Shown: positions 1-7,888 of the stretch, piece after piece
Layout: each line of letters starts with the position of its first letter
Numbering within the stretch: the first letter of the stretch is position 1
Source of the DNA: Bacteroidota bacterium
GTDB taxonomy: Bacteria > Bacteroidota > Bacteroidia > Flavobacteriales > Weeksellaceae
Assembly (NCBI GenBank): GCA_023394415.1
Contig: JAEXAR010000017.1
Location: forward strand, 1-46,031
Direction: 5' to 3'
DNA length: 46,031 nt
Made by a program: the position numbers and the translations under genes
The notes under the pieces: model-generated
What the model was told of the DNA's origin: nothing
Database searches by the model: none
Seen by the model: the letters and a program-made list of their open reading frames with translations, nothing else

Positions 1-35
1 AAATAACTTTTTACTATTTTTAAACCTACATAGTT

Positions 36-1238
36 ATGATCGACAAAGAAGAATTATTAAACAGCAAGGATTTCTACAAGTCCTTTAAGAGCGGAGAGGA
101 TTTGACATCCTTCTTCAAAGAAATGCACAAGCGTGCCGTAGAACATATGCTTGATGCCGAACTAGATGCACATCTTGACAATGAGAAGCACGAAAAAACC
201 AAAGGCGGAAATTACCGAAACGGACATGGAACCAAGAAAATTAAATCCTCTTTTGGAGAAGCAGAAATAAGAGTTCCCAGAGATCGTGAAGGTAGTTTTG
301 AGCCTGCATTGGTTCCGAAAAGGCACAACATTATCGAGGGTCTGGAAAACATCATTATCTCCTTTTATGCCAAAGGCATGAGCGTAAGCGACATCGAGGA
401 GCAGATCCGTGAGATGTATGATTTTGAAGTCTCTACTTCTACAATTTCCAGAATTACCAGTGCCGTAGCAAGCGAGGTTACTGCCTGGCAAAACCGCCCG
501 TTGGAAGATTTATACCTGATTGTCTGGATGGACGGTATCGTCTTCAAGGTTCGGGAAAATTCAAAGGTCATCAACAAAACCGTCTATCTTGCAGTGGGCT
601 TAAACCGTGAAGGCAGAAAGGAAGTTCTTGGAATGTGGCTTGGCAAAAACGAGAGTTCAAGTTTTTGGATGAGTGTTTTGACTGATTTAAAAGCCCGCGG
701 CGTGGAAGATATTTTGATTACCGCCACCGACAATTTGAATGGGTTTACCCAGACCATCAGAAGTGTTTTCCCTGAGTCAAAAACGCAAATCTGCGTGGTT
801 CACCAGATACGAAACGCCTGTAAGTACGTCGTTTGGAAGGATAGAAAAGCATTTTCATCCGATATGAGGCATATTTATACCGCGCCTACAAAAGACGCAG
901 CAAAGGCTGCCCTGGAGGACTTTGCCCAAAAATGGGAAGGAAAATATCTCTACGCCATTCAATCCTGGAGAAATAATTGGGATGAATTAACCGTCTTTTT
1001 TGAGTTTCCTATCGAAATCCGCAAAATCATCTACACCACGAATTTAATAGAAAATCTCAATGGGAAAATCAGAAAATATACCAAAAATAAAATGTCTTTC
1101 CCGACAGATGACGCCGTGTTGAAATCGGTATATCTCGCACTTAAAGAAGCAACTAAAAAATGGTCAATGCCCATCCAAAATTGGGGTATTGTTTTAAACC
1201 AATTTATGCTTATTTTTGAAGAAAGGCTCAGATTATAA
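36..1238 (+). CDS. IS256-family (mutator-type) transposase
   Basis: This 400-residue protein is a full-length DDE transposase of the IS256/MULE superfamily and would cut and join the ends of the surrounding element. The catalytic residues can be placed: D166 in VWMDGIVFK, D232 in ATDNLNG and E339 in TTNLIENLNGK, with the C-x2-H motif of the family at 253-256 (CVVHQ) in the insertion domain. The N-terminal part (about 30-140) is the helical DNA-binding region, including an RNGHGTK motif. The frame is intact from ATG to TAA, so it looks active. The same reading frame begins again at the right edge of the window. Confidence 0.97.
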   Translation: MIDKEELLNSKDFYKSFKSGEDLTSFFKEMHKRAVEHMLDAELDAHLDNEKHEKTKGGNYRNGHGTKKIKSSFGEAEIRVPRDREGSFEPALVPKRHNIIEGLENIIISFYAKGMSVSDIEEQIREMYDFEVSTSTISRITSAVASEVTAWQNRPLEDLYLIVWMDGIVFKVRENSKVINKTVYLAVGLNREGRKEVLGMWLGKNESSSFWMSVLTDLKARGVEDILITATDNLNGFTQTIRSVFPESKTQICVVHQIRNACKYVVWKDRKAFSSDMRHIYTAPTKDAAKAALEDFAQKWEGKYLYAIQSWRNNWDELTVFFEFPIEIRKIIYTTNLIENLNGKIRKYTKNKMSFPTDDAVLKSVYLALKEATKKWSMPIQNWGIVLNQFMLIFEERLRL

Positions 1239-1249
1239 AATCCAAGCCC

Positions 1250-1278
1250 TAACTTTTTAACTTACACACTTCGTGGGA
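1250..1278 (+). repeat. Right terminal inverted repeat of the IS
   Basis: Its reverse complement begins TCCCACGAAGTGTGTAAG. This matches the left repeat of the other copy (45913-45941, TCCCACAAACTGTGTAAG) at 26 of 29 positions. It begins 11 bases after the transposase stop codon and marks the element boundary. Confidence 0.85.
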
Positions 1279-1300
1279 TAGTGTCATTATAAAAGAAAAA

Positions 1301-1322
1301 AAACATCCCAATAAGGATGTTT
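1301..1322 (-). terminator. Intrinsic terminator of the small lipoprotein gene
   Basis: An 8-bp stem (aaacatcc at 1301-1308 with ggatgttt at 1315-1322) with a 6-nt loop is followed, on the minus strand, by a run of T (1303 down to about 1291). It lies 24 bases after the stop of the gene at 1346-1627 and directly next to the IS end. Confidence 0.8.
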
Positions 1323-1345
1323 TATGCAAAACTTCTTTTAAGAAA

Positions 1346-1627
1346 TTATTTTGTTATGTCGCCATCTCCGTCGGTAGCGTCTTTAGCAGCATCTTTTACT
1401 TCATTTGCACCTTCCTTTATTGCATCACCAGCCTTATCCAATGCTTTTTCTGCAGCATCATCTACTGAATCTACTGTAGCGTCATTAGTAATTGGAACTG
1501 AATCGTTATCTACTACAACCGCAGTTGCTGTAGAATCTCCATTTTGCATTTCTGTAGTTTCTGCTTTTTTGCATGACATTAAGGATACAGCTGCTACTGC
1601 TCCGATAATAAAAATTGATTTTTTCAT
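1346..1627 (-). CDS. Small acidic lipoprotein of unknown function
   Basis: The 93-residue product starts MKKSIFIIGAVAAVSLMSC and carries a clear type II signal peptide with a lipobox ending at Cys19 followed by KK. The mature part is short, low in complexity, and rich in Asp, Ala, Glu and Lys, with a predicted amphipathic helix of repeated K-D-A-A/K-E-G units near the C terminus. I chose the start at 1627 because it gives a proper signal peptide; an upstream extension would put 12 residues before it. It has its own -7 box (1661-1668) and terminator (1301-1322), so it is probably monocistronic. I recognise no function; such small entericidin-like lipoproteins are common in Bacteroidota. Confidence 0.75.
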   Translation of the reverse strand: MKKSIFIIGAVAAVSLMSCKKAETTEMQNGDSTATAVVVDNDSVPITNDATVDSVDDAAEKALDKAGDAIKEGANEVKDAAKDATDGDGDITK

Positions 1628-1660
1628 AAAAATGTAATTAAGTGATTTAACATAATCCGA

Positions 1661-1668
1661 CAAATATA
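1661..1668 (-). promoter_or_regulatory. -7 promoter element for the small lipoprotein gene
   Basis: On the minus strand the sequence reads TATATTTG, a perfect TAnnTTTG Bacteroidota -7 box. It lies 33 bases upstream of the ATG at 1627. No TTG is seen at the -33 position, so the evidence rests on one element. Confidence 0.5.
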
Positions 1669-1691
1669 CACTTTTATGTTAAATAGAATGT

Positions 1692-2777
1692 TTAATAATT
1701 TTCCTCCTCTCCTTTCATCTTTTCAGCATTTTCAGCCATAATTACCGCGTCTAACATTTCCTGAATGTCTCCGTTCATGTAAGCGTCCAGGTTATAAATC
1801 GATTTGTTGATTCTGTGATCGGTAACTCTTCCTTGAGGATAATTATAAGTTTTAATTTTTGCAGAACGGTCACCGGTAGAAACCATTGTTTTACGCTGTG
1901 CTGCAATATCACCTACCACTTCCTGAAGTTTAATGTCGTAGAGTTTGGCTCGAAGCATCTCCATCGCCAACTCTCTGTTGGCCAACTGTGAACGTGCCTG
2001 TTGACAAACCACCACAATACCTGAAGGCTTGTGAGTTAACTGCACTTTAGTTTCAACCTTGTTAACGTTCTGTCCACCTGCACCGCCAGAACGCGACGTC
2101 TGCATCTCTATATCTGCCGGATTGATTTCTACATCCACTTCTTCTGCTTCCGGTAAAACGGCGATGGTAATAGCTGATGTGTGAACACGACCTTGTGATT
2201 CTGTCTCCGGAACTCTTTGTACGCGGTGAACACCGGATTCAAATTTCATAATTCCATAAACGCCATCTCCTTCCACTTTCATAATCAATTCTTTATAGCC
2301 TTTTGCAGCTTCGTTGGAATCGGTAACTTCGTGACGCCATCCTTTTGTTTTGAAGTACATTGTGTACATTCTGTAGATGTCTTCCACAAAAATAGCAGCT
2401 TCATCACCTCCGGTTCCTGCGCGCAATTCGACAATAACGTTTTTATCATCAGCCGGATCTTTTGGGATTAGCAGTACTTTCAGCTCTTCTTCTAAATGTG
2501 GAATTTTATCAATGGCTTCCTGTTTTTCCATTTTCGCCAAGTCTACCAAATCTTTATCAGAACCATCTGCAATGATCTCATCAGATTCAGTAATGGTATC
2601 TAATGCTCCTTTGTATTCATCATAAACCTTCACAATTTTTCCCAAGTCACTGTACTCTTTGTTGAGCTGAGAATAGCGTTTCTGATCGGTAATAACATCA
2701 GGTTGAATAATTAAATCAGCGACTTCGTTATAGCGCTGTTTTATAGCTTCGAGTTTCGGTATAAGTGACTTTGACAT
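1692..2777 (-). CDS. prfA: Peptide chain release factor 1
   Basis: RF1 recognises UAA and UAG in the ribosomal A site and triggers hydrolysis of peptidyl-tRNA. The 361-residue length is standard. The catalytic GGQ is at 234-236 (SRSGGAGGQNVNKVET) and the stop-codon recognition tripeptide region reads RVPETESQGR (PET at 190-192), the RF1 type rather than the SPF type of RF2. N-terminal residues 1-110 form the helical domain 1. It stands alone between two intergenic regions, with a TATCTTTG -7 box about 70 bases upstream. Only 28 bases separate its stop from the -7 box region of the small lipoprotein gene. Confidence 0.98.
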   Translation of the reverse strand: MSKSLIPKLEAIKQRYNEVADLIIQPDVITDQKRYSQLNKEYSDLGKIVKVYDEYKGALDTITESDEIIADGSDKDLVDLAKMEKQEAIDKIPHLEEELKVLLIPKDPADDKNVIVELRAGTGGDEAAIFVEDIYRMYTMYFKTKGWRHEVTDSNEAAKGYKELIMKVEGDGVYGIMKFESGVHRVQRVPETESQGRVHTSAITIAVLPEAEEVDVEINPADIEMQTSRSGGAGGQNVNKVETKVQLTHKPSGIVVVCQQARSQLANRELAMEMLRAKLYDIKLQEVVGDIAAQRKTMVSTGDRSAKIKTYNYPQGRVTDHRINKSIYNLDAYMNGDIQEMLDAVIMAENAEKMKGEEENY

Positions 2778-2843
2778 TTTTTATGGAATTTAAGATGCCC
2801 AGATCTTGGAATTTAGATTCTGAATCTTGTTAAAAATTGAGTG

Positions 2844-2851
2844 CAAAGATA
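2844..2851 (-). promoter_or_regulatory. -7 promoter element for prfA
   Basis: The minus strand reads TATCTTTG followed by CAC, a perfect TAnnTTTG box, 67 bases upstream of the prfA ATG. No good TTG is found 17-23 bases further upstream. Confidence 0.45.
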
Positions 2852-2936
2852 GGGAAAAGTTAGAAAATTGAGATTGTTTGGTTTATAAGTGAAACTTCTT
2901 TAAATTATTCTTGTAAAGAATGAGGAAAGATATTAT

Positions 2937-3025
2937 AGCCCCGATGGAAGCATTTGTTTGAGGTTATTTTTGCGGCAGCTTTGCTGCCGCAAAAAGAAGC
3001 GAGTGTGTACAGCGGGTTGTTGAGT
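2937..3025. repeat. REP-like intergenic palindrome, copy 1
   Basis: This lies in the 379-bp gene-free stretch 2778-3156 between prfA and the next gene. The core is a perfect 13-bp stem, TTTTTGCGGCAGC (2967-2979) with GCTGCCGCAAAAA (2983-2995), around a TTT loop. It is flanked on the left by GATGGAAGC (2943-2951) and on the right by an AGCGG motif (about 3012-3016). The same arrangement recurs at 7747-7835. The T run is on the 5' side of the stem on both strands, the opposite of an intrinsic terminator. Apart from this, the prfA promoter and the hairpin at 3062-3090, I see nothing in the stretch. Confidence 0.6.
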
Positions 3026-3061
3026 TATAAGAATAGAAAAATCGTTATGCTTCTTAAATAA

Positions 3062-3090
3062 AATCAGTTCCTAAAAATTAGGAACTGATT
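3062..3090 (-). terminator. Terminator hairpin of the small membrane protein gene
   Basis: A perfect 12-bp stem (aatcagttccta at 3062-3073 with taggaactgatt at 3079-3090) and 5-nt loop lie 67 bases past the stop of the gene at 3157-3429. On the minus strand the stem is followed by a short T-rich run (TTTTATTT). The stem is AT-rich, so strength is uncertain. Confidence 0.6.
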
Positions 3091-3156
3091 ATAATATATT
3101 GTTTTGCTTTGAGTATCCCTCTTTCCGAAAATAAGGGGGAAGAGCGATATCACCAA

Positions 3157-3429
3157 TTAATGATGATCGTGATGAATGAAAGGGCCTTCGCCTTTAGGAT
3201 TGCTGTAAATTACTTCAGCACCTTGTTCTACTACAGTTTTACGGCGAATATCTTCAGGATCGAAAGGTTTTGTTTTACCAAAATATTCTGCAAGACCTTG
3301 TGTAAGCCACATTGGAATTACTACCCCAAAGAACATAAAAATACACCAGAAACCAATAAGGAACATTGTTATAAAAAATACGAACCACAGAAACTGGTAA
3401 AAAGGCCACAATTCTAATACTGTCAACAT
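3157..3429 (-). CDS. Small conserved membrane protein, unknown function
   Basis: The 90-residue product has a strongly hydrophobic, aromatic N-terminal half (about 5-42, MLTVLELWPFYQFLWFVFF onward) that could span the membrane once or as a hairpin. A charged tail contains FDPEDIRRKTVVEQGAEV and ends in a His-rich FIHHDHH. I do not recognise a named family. The gene has both elements of a Bacteroidota promoter (3447-3475) and a terminator hairpin (3062-3090), so it appears to be an independent transcription unit. The His-rich end could bind metal, but this is speculation. Confidence 0.7.
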   Translation of the reverse strand: MLTVLELWPFYQFLWFVFFITMFLIGFWCIFMFFGVVIPMWLTQGLAEYFGKTKPFDPEDIRRKTVVEQGAEVIYSNPKGEGPFIHHDHH

Positions 3430-3446
3430 TTTTTTTAGATTTTGAG

Positions 3447-3475
3447 CAAAATTAAGTTATTTTCTACTATTACAA
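3447..3475 (-). promoter_or_regulatory. Bacteroidota-type promoter of the small membrane protein gene
   Basis: On the minus strand a TTG (3473-3475) is followed by 18 bases and then TAATTTTG (3447-3454), matching TTG-N17-23-TAnnTTTG. The start codon at 3429 follows about 18 bases later, so the leader would be very short. Confidence 0.65.
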
Positions 3476-3577
3476 AAGTTTTAGTATTGATTTTTATCCT
3501 GAATTTTGATTTTAAATTTAATCATCATAAAATTATCTATTACTTTTATCTCCTTTGTAGAGAAATTGAAGACTAAA

Positions 3578-5185
3578 TTAATGGGCTATACTTGCAAAAA
3601 AATCATTTCCTTTGTCATCGGTAATGATGAATGCAGGGAAATCTTTTACTTCAATTTTACGCACAGCCTCCATTCCTAGTTCCTCAAAGTCAACTACTTC
3701 AACTGATTTGATATTTTCTTTTGCTAAAATTGCAGCAGGGCCTCCAATGGAACCCAAATAAAATCCTCCGTGTTTTGCACAGGCATCAGTAACATCTTTA
3801 GTACGATTACCTTTGGCCAACATCACCATACTTCCTCCATGCGACTGGAACTCATCTACATACACATCCATTCTTCCCGCTGTGGTAGGCCCGAAACTTC
3901 CTGAAGGCATTCCCTCTGGTGTTTTAGCCGGACCAGCATAATAAACCGGATGATTTTTGAAATATTCAGGCATTGGTTTCCCGCTGTCTATAATTTCTTT
4001 AATTTTTGCGTGGGCAATATCACGAGCAACGATTAACGTTCCGTTAAGTTTCAAACGTGTTTTAATTGGATATTTTGAAAGCTCCGCTAAAATTTCCGGC
4101 ATAGGCCTATTTAAATCAATATTTACCGGTTCTTCTAGATGTGGTGGCGTTTCAGGCAAGAAACGTTGCGGATTTTGCTCCAATTGCTCTAGAAAAATTC
4201 CTTCTTTGGTGATTTTGGCTTTAATGTTTCTATCTGCTGAACACGAAACACCCATTCCTACAGGACAACTTGCTGCGTGCCTTGGAAGTCGAATAACACG
4301 AACATCGTGAGTTAAATATTTCCCTCCGAATTGCGCTCCGATTGCCGATTCCTGACATATTTTTTGAATTTTTTTCTCCCACTCCAAATCACGGAATGCA
4401 CGTCCTGTTTCATCTCCGGTTGTTGGAAGGTTGTCATAATATTTTGCTGAAGCTTTCTTCACTGCAGACATTGTTGCTTCCGCAGAAGTACCTCCGATAA
4501 CTAAGGCTAAATGATATGGTGGACACGCTGCTGTACCTAGATCAAGAATTGAAGCTTTAATCCATTCGGTAAGAGATTTTTCGTTTAGTAAAGATTTTGT
4601 TTTTTGGTAAAGGAAAGTCTTATTTGCTGAACCTCCTCCTTTTGTAAGAAACAAAAACTCATAAGAATGTCCCTTTTTGGCATAAATATCTATCTGTGCC
4701 GGAAGATTGGAGCCTGAATTTTTCTCATCAAACATCGTTAACGGAACAACCTGTGAATATCTTAAATTCTTATTTTGGAAGGTATTATAAATTCCTTTAC
4801 TCAAATATTCTGCATCATCAACTCCTGTGTATACGTTTTCACCTTTTTTAGCAACACAAATCGCTGTTCCGGTATCTTGGCAGCTTGGAAGCGCACCTTC
4901 AACAGCAACCGAGGCATTTTGCAATAAATTGTAAGCAACAAAACGGTCATTATCCGTAGCTTCAGGATCATCAATGATATTCCTTAAACTTTGCAGATGG
5001 GCTGAACGAAGCATAAAGGAGACATCTTCCATCGCCTTTTCAGCAAGAAGTTCGAGGCCTTTTGGATCCACTGTAAGAATTTCTCTGTCGCCAAGTTGTT
5101 CAACCTTAACGTAATCTGAAGTAAGTTTCTTGTATTGGGTATCGTCTCTCTGAATTTGGAAAGGTTCCGCGTAATTGAATGCCAT
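3578..5185 (-). CDS. Class I fumarate hydratase (iron-sulfur)
   Basis: This 535-residue protein reversibly hydrates fumarate to malate in the TCA cycle using an oxygen-sensitive [4Fe-4S] cluster. It has the FumA/FumB architecture: an N-terminal catalytic domain (about 40-320) and a C-terminal beta domain (about 330-530). The cluster cysteines can be assigned by alignment with E. coli FumA (105, 224, 318): C102 in LPSCQDTGTA, C221 in GTAACPPYHLA and C315 in GVSCSADRN. The C-terminal HGGSMVMLAKGNR and GGPAAILA motifs are also typical. It is transcribed away from fumC, leaving a 216-bp shared upstream region. I leave the symbol empty because fumA and fumB cannot be told apart here. Confidence 0.96.
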   Translation of the reverse strand: MAFNYAEPFQIQRDDTQYKKLTSDYVKVEQLGDREILTVDPKGLELLAEKAMEDVSFMLRSAHLQSLRNIIDDPEATDNDRFVAYNLLQNASVAVEGALPSCQDTGTAICVAKKGENVYTGVDDAEYLSKGIYNTFQNKNLRYSQVVPLTMFDEKNSGSNLPAQIDIYAKKGHSYEFLFLTKGGGSANKTFLYQKTKSLLNEKSLTEWIKASILDLGTAACPPYHLALVIGGTSAEATMSAVKKASAKYYDNLPTTGDETGRAFRDLEWEKKIQKICQESAIGAQFGGKYLTHDVRVIRLPRHAASCPVGMGVSCSADRNIKAKITKEGIFLEQLEQNPQRFLPETPPHLEEPVNIDLNRPMPEILAELSKYPIKTRLKLNGTLIVARDIAHAKIKEIIDSGKPMPEYFKNHPVYYAGPAKTPEGMPSGSFGPTTAGRMDVYVDEFQSHGGSMVMLAKGNRTKDVTDACAKHGGFYLGSIGGPAAILAKENIKSVEVVDFEELGMEAVRKIEVKDFPAFIITDDKGNDFFASIAH

Positions 5186-5401
5186 TTTTATTAGAAATTT
5201 TGAATGGTAAATTTAAGGAAAATTGATGGGAATGTAAAACCGCTTTTCATAACACGTGTTTTAAAAATAAAATTCAATCCTTTGAGTAAATACAAAAATT
5301 TTAATCATAGAAGAAAAAATAACTTACTATTTTTGAGAATACTAATCAATTGATCTATGTATTTAAAAATGAATTGGCTAATTTTATAAAAAATCATTAA
5401 T

Positions 5402-6784
5402 ATGGAATTCAGAACAGAACACGATACGATGGGTGAGGTGCAAGTTCCGGCAGATAAATTCTGGGGAGCACAAACTGAACGTTCTCGTCATAATTTCCGA
5501 ATTGGTGAAGAAGGAAGTATGCCAAAAGAAATTATTGAAGCATTTGCTATTTTAAAGAAAGCGGCTGCGTTTACCAATGCGGACTTGGGTGTTTTATCCA
5601 CTGCAAAAAGAGATATGATTGCCAAAGTTTGTGATGAAATTTTGGAAGGAAAACTTAACGATCAATTCCCTTTGGTTATTTGGCAAACGGGAAGTGGCAC
5701 ACAAAGCAATATGAACATAAATGAAGTGATTTCTAATAAAGCTCATGTGAATAATGGCGGAATATTAGGAGTAAAATCCGAAATACATCCGAATGATGAT
5801 GTAAACAAATCGCAAAGTTCAAATGATACGTTCCCAACAGCAATGCACATTGCTGCCTATAAAAAGGTGGTAGAACATACTATACCTGCGGTTGAAAAAC
5901 TTAAAACAACTTTGGATGAAAAGGCTAAATCGTTTAAGAATATTGTAAAGATTGGCCGAACCCATTTAATGGATGCAACGCCTCTAACTTTAGGGCAAGA
6001 ATTTTCAGGTTACGTTTCTCAACTAAATTTTTCAGTGAAAGCCATTAAAAACACTCTTCCCCACCTTTCGGAATTAGCTTTGGGGGGAACTGCTGTAGGA
6101 ACCGGACTGAATACACCGAAAGGTTATGATTTGAAAGTCGCAGATTACATCTCAAATTTTACCGGGTTGCCTTTCAAAACGGCAGAAAATAAATTTGAAG
6201 CACTCGCTGCTCACGACGCCATAGTAGAAACACATGGTGCGTTGAAACAACTTGCTGTGGCTTTGTATAAAATTGCACAAGATATTCGATTGCTTGCATC
6301 GGGACCACGTTCCGGAATTGGGGAAATTTTTATCCCTGAAAATGAACCGGGCTCTTCCATTATGCCTGGAAAAGTAAATCCAACACAGAACGAAGCTTTA
6401 ACGATGGTTTGCGCACAGGTTTTAGGAAATGATACCACCATTTCTTTCTCCGGAACACAGGGAAATTATGAATTAAATGTTTTTAAACCTGTTATGGCGT
6501 ATAATTTTTTACAGTCGGCTCAACTTTTAGGAGATGCCTGTATTTCTTTCAACGAACATTGTGCTGTGGGAATTGAAGCCAATGAACCAAGGATAAAAGA
6601 ACTGCTAGATAAATCTCTGATGTTGGTAACTGCTCTGAACACACACATTGGATACGAAAATGCCGCTAAAATTGCCAAAACCGCTCACAAAAATGGAACG
6701 ACCTTAAAAGAAGAAGCCATCAATCTTGGTTTACTATCCGCTGAACAGTTTGACGAGTGGGTAAAACCGGAGAAAATGGTTTAG
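5402..6784 (+). CDS. fumC: Class II fumarate hydratase
   Basis: Class II fumarase is a homotetrameric, iron-free enzyme that catalyses the same fumarate/malate reaction as the neighbouring class I enzyme but is unrelated to it in sequence. The 460-residue length is standard. Signature motifs are GSGTQSNMNINEV, SSNDTFPTAMH, GRTHLMDATPLTLGQE and the catalytic loop GSSIMPGKVNPTQNEA. The gene is divergent from the class I gene. Downstream, 160 bp separate its stop from the convergent ABC ATPase gene, with no convincing terminator. Confidence 0.98.
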   Translation: MEFRTEHDTMGEVQVPADKFWGAQTERSRHNFRIGEEGSMPKEIIEAFAILKKAAAFTNADLGVLSTAKRDMIAKVCDEILEGKLNDQFPLVIWQTGSGTQSNMNINEVISNKAHVNNGGILGVKSEIHPNDDVNKSQSSNDTFPTAMHIAAYKKVVEHTIPAVEKLKTTLDEKAKSFKNIVKIGRTHLMDATPLTLGQEFSGYVSQLNFSVKAIKNTLPHLSELALGGTAVGTGLNTPKGYDLKVADYISNFTGLPFKTAENKFEALAAHDAIVETHGALKQLAVALYKIAQDIRLLASGPRSGIGEIFIPENEPGSSIMPGKVNPTQNEALTMVCAQVLGNDTTISFSGTQGNYELNVFKPVMAYNFLQSAQLLGDACISFNEHCAVGIEANEPRIKELLDKSLMLVTALNTHIGYENAAKIAKTAHKNGTTLKEEAINLGLLSAEQFDEWVKPEKMV

Positions 6785-6944
6785 TTTTTTGTAAGAGAGT
6801 TTGGGATTGGAATGTTGAGAGTGTTTTGGGTTTAAAAATTCTCAATCAAATTTAAGGATTTTAAAATCATAGCTTTTCCAATTTTCAGAGTTTGGATTTC
6901 TAATTCGAACTCTCAAAATCTCCCACTCCTAATCTCTATTACTC

Positions 6945-7658
6945 TTAAATAACCTCTTCAGAAGTTCCGGCGAAGAAACTCTCTAATTCCTGCAATGTTT
7001 CAGGGCTGGTTTGAATGTCGCGTACGATGACACCTCTGTTAAGAAGTACGATACGATTGCTGACTTCAGTGGTGTGTGCCAAATCGTGACTAGAAATAAG
7101 AAAAGTTACCTGCTCATTCTGCGACCAGTCTTTGATCAGTTTTTTGAGTTTGATTTGTGTGGAAGGATCAAGGTTAGCGAAAGGTTCATCGAGAATTATA
7201 ATTTCAGGGTTTCCGATTAGTGCGCCTACAATTCCTACCTTTTTTTGGTTTCCTTTGGATAGGTCTCGGATGTATTTCTTTGCATTGAGGATTTCACCAT
7301 TGAAAAAATCGTTGAATTGCTTCAGAAATTCATCTACTGTTGCTTTGTTTTGTCCACGCAGTTCGCCAAGGAAGTAAAAATATTCTTCCGGTGTAAGATA
7401 ACCAATGAGAAAGGTTTCATCAATAAATGAAGACACTTTAGTTTTCCACAGTTCGGATTCGTTAACCTTTATTCCATCAATGGAAATGAAGCCGGAACTC
7501 GGCTCAATTAAATCCAGTAAAAGGCTGAAAAGAGTGGTTTTTCCGGCGCCGTTGTTGCCTACCAATCCAAAACTTTCGCCTTTTGGAATTTCAAGATGCT
7601 GAATATCTAATACTTTTCGGTCTCCGTAAACTTTTGAAATATTTTGTATTGTAATCAT
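6945..7658 (-). CDS. ABC transporter ATP-binding protein
   Basis: The 237-residue protein is a single nucleotide-binding domain that would power a membrane partner. Walker A is GNNGAGKT (34-41), the signature is LSKGNQKK (133-140, the SKGNQ variant typical of CcmA/YhaQ-type export ATPases) and Walker B is IIILDEPFANLD (153-164), followed by the H-loop ISSHD. The likely partner is the DUF5687 membrane protein encoded upstream on the same strand (7889-9355), although a 230-bp gap with a REP-like palindrome separates them. Substrate unknown. Confidence 0.93.
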   Translation of the reverse strand: MITIQNISKVYGDRKVLDIQHLEIPKGESFGLVGNNGAGKTTLFSLLLDLIEPSSGFISIDGIKVNESELWKTKVSSFIDETFLIGYLTPEEYFYFLGELRGQNKATVDEFLKQFNDFFNGEILNAKKYIRDLSKGNQKKVGIVGALIGNPEIIILDEPFANLDPSTQIKLKKLIKDWSQNEQVTFLISSHDLAHTTEVSNRIVLLNRGVIVRDIQTSPETLQELESFFAGTSEEVI

Positions 7659-7746
7659 TTCTATTTTGTTTAATGTGGTTCAATTGGTTCAAAGTAATTA
7701 ACGATATTAAATAATTTTGAACTTTATACTTTCTGCTTTCCTGCGT

Positions 7747-7835
7747 GAGCGATGGTAGCGGAAATCCTTTTTTTGTTGGCGGCAGCAAAGCTGCCGCCAA
7801 CAAAAAAAGATTGTAGCGGACGTAGCGACCCGAGC
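7747..7835. repeat. REP-like intergenic palindrome, copy 2
   Basis: A perfect 19-bp stem (7768-7786 with 7790-7808) around an AAA loop contains the same GGCAGC/GCTGCC core as the copy at 2937-3025. It is flanked by GATGGTAGCGG (7751-7761) and GTAGCGGACG (7813-7822), again matching the first copy. Seven T open the stem and seven A close it on either strand, so it does not have terminator polarity. It lies between the DUF5687 gene and the ABC ATPase gene. Confidence 0.65.
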
Positions 7836-7888
7836 TTTGGGAAAAACCATTGGTTTTTATGCAGCTGCGAGGGACACGCCCAAAAAAT

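Larger units (their letters stand above)
1..1278 (+). mobile_element. IS256-family insertion sequence, left tip missing
   Basis: The element holds one transposase gene and ends on the right in a terminal inverted repeat at 1250-1278. Its left end lies outside the window, but another copy starting at 45913 supplies the missing 72 bases, giving an inferred full length of about 1350 bp, normal for IS256-family elements. The insertion lies just downstream of the terminator of the minus-strand lipoprotein gene, so it disrupts no visible gene. Target duplication cannot be tested because only one flank (tagtgtca at 1279-1286) is present. Confidence 0.92.

Noticed and set aside
2967..2995. Hairpin considered as a terminator
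   Set aside because: The T run lies on the 5' side and the A run on the 3' side of the stem on both strands, so no U tract follows the stem. The same holds for 7768-7808.
3957..4310. 117-codon open frame antisense to the class I fumarase
   Set aside because: It lies wholly within a conserved enzyme gene, has no promoter or family resemblance and is a shadow of the real frame. Other opposite-strand frames across the window were dropped for the same reason.
6785..6944. Terminator between convergent fumC and ABC ATPase genes
   Set aside because: Only loose, interrupted inverted similarity (GAGAGTTTGGG-like against CGAACTCTC-like) is present, without a compact stem and T run.
7659..7888. Small ORF in the gap between the ABC ATPase and DUF5687 genes
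   Set aside because: The frame is made of the REP-like palindrome and its flanks and has no protein-like composition.
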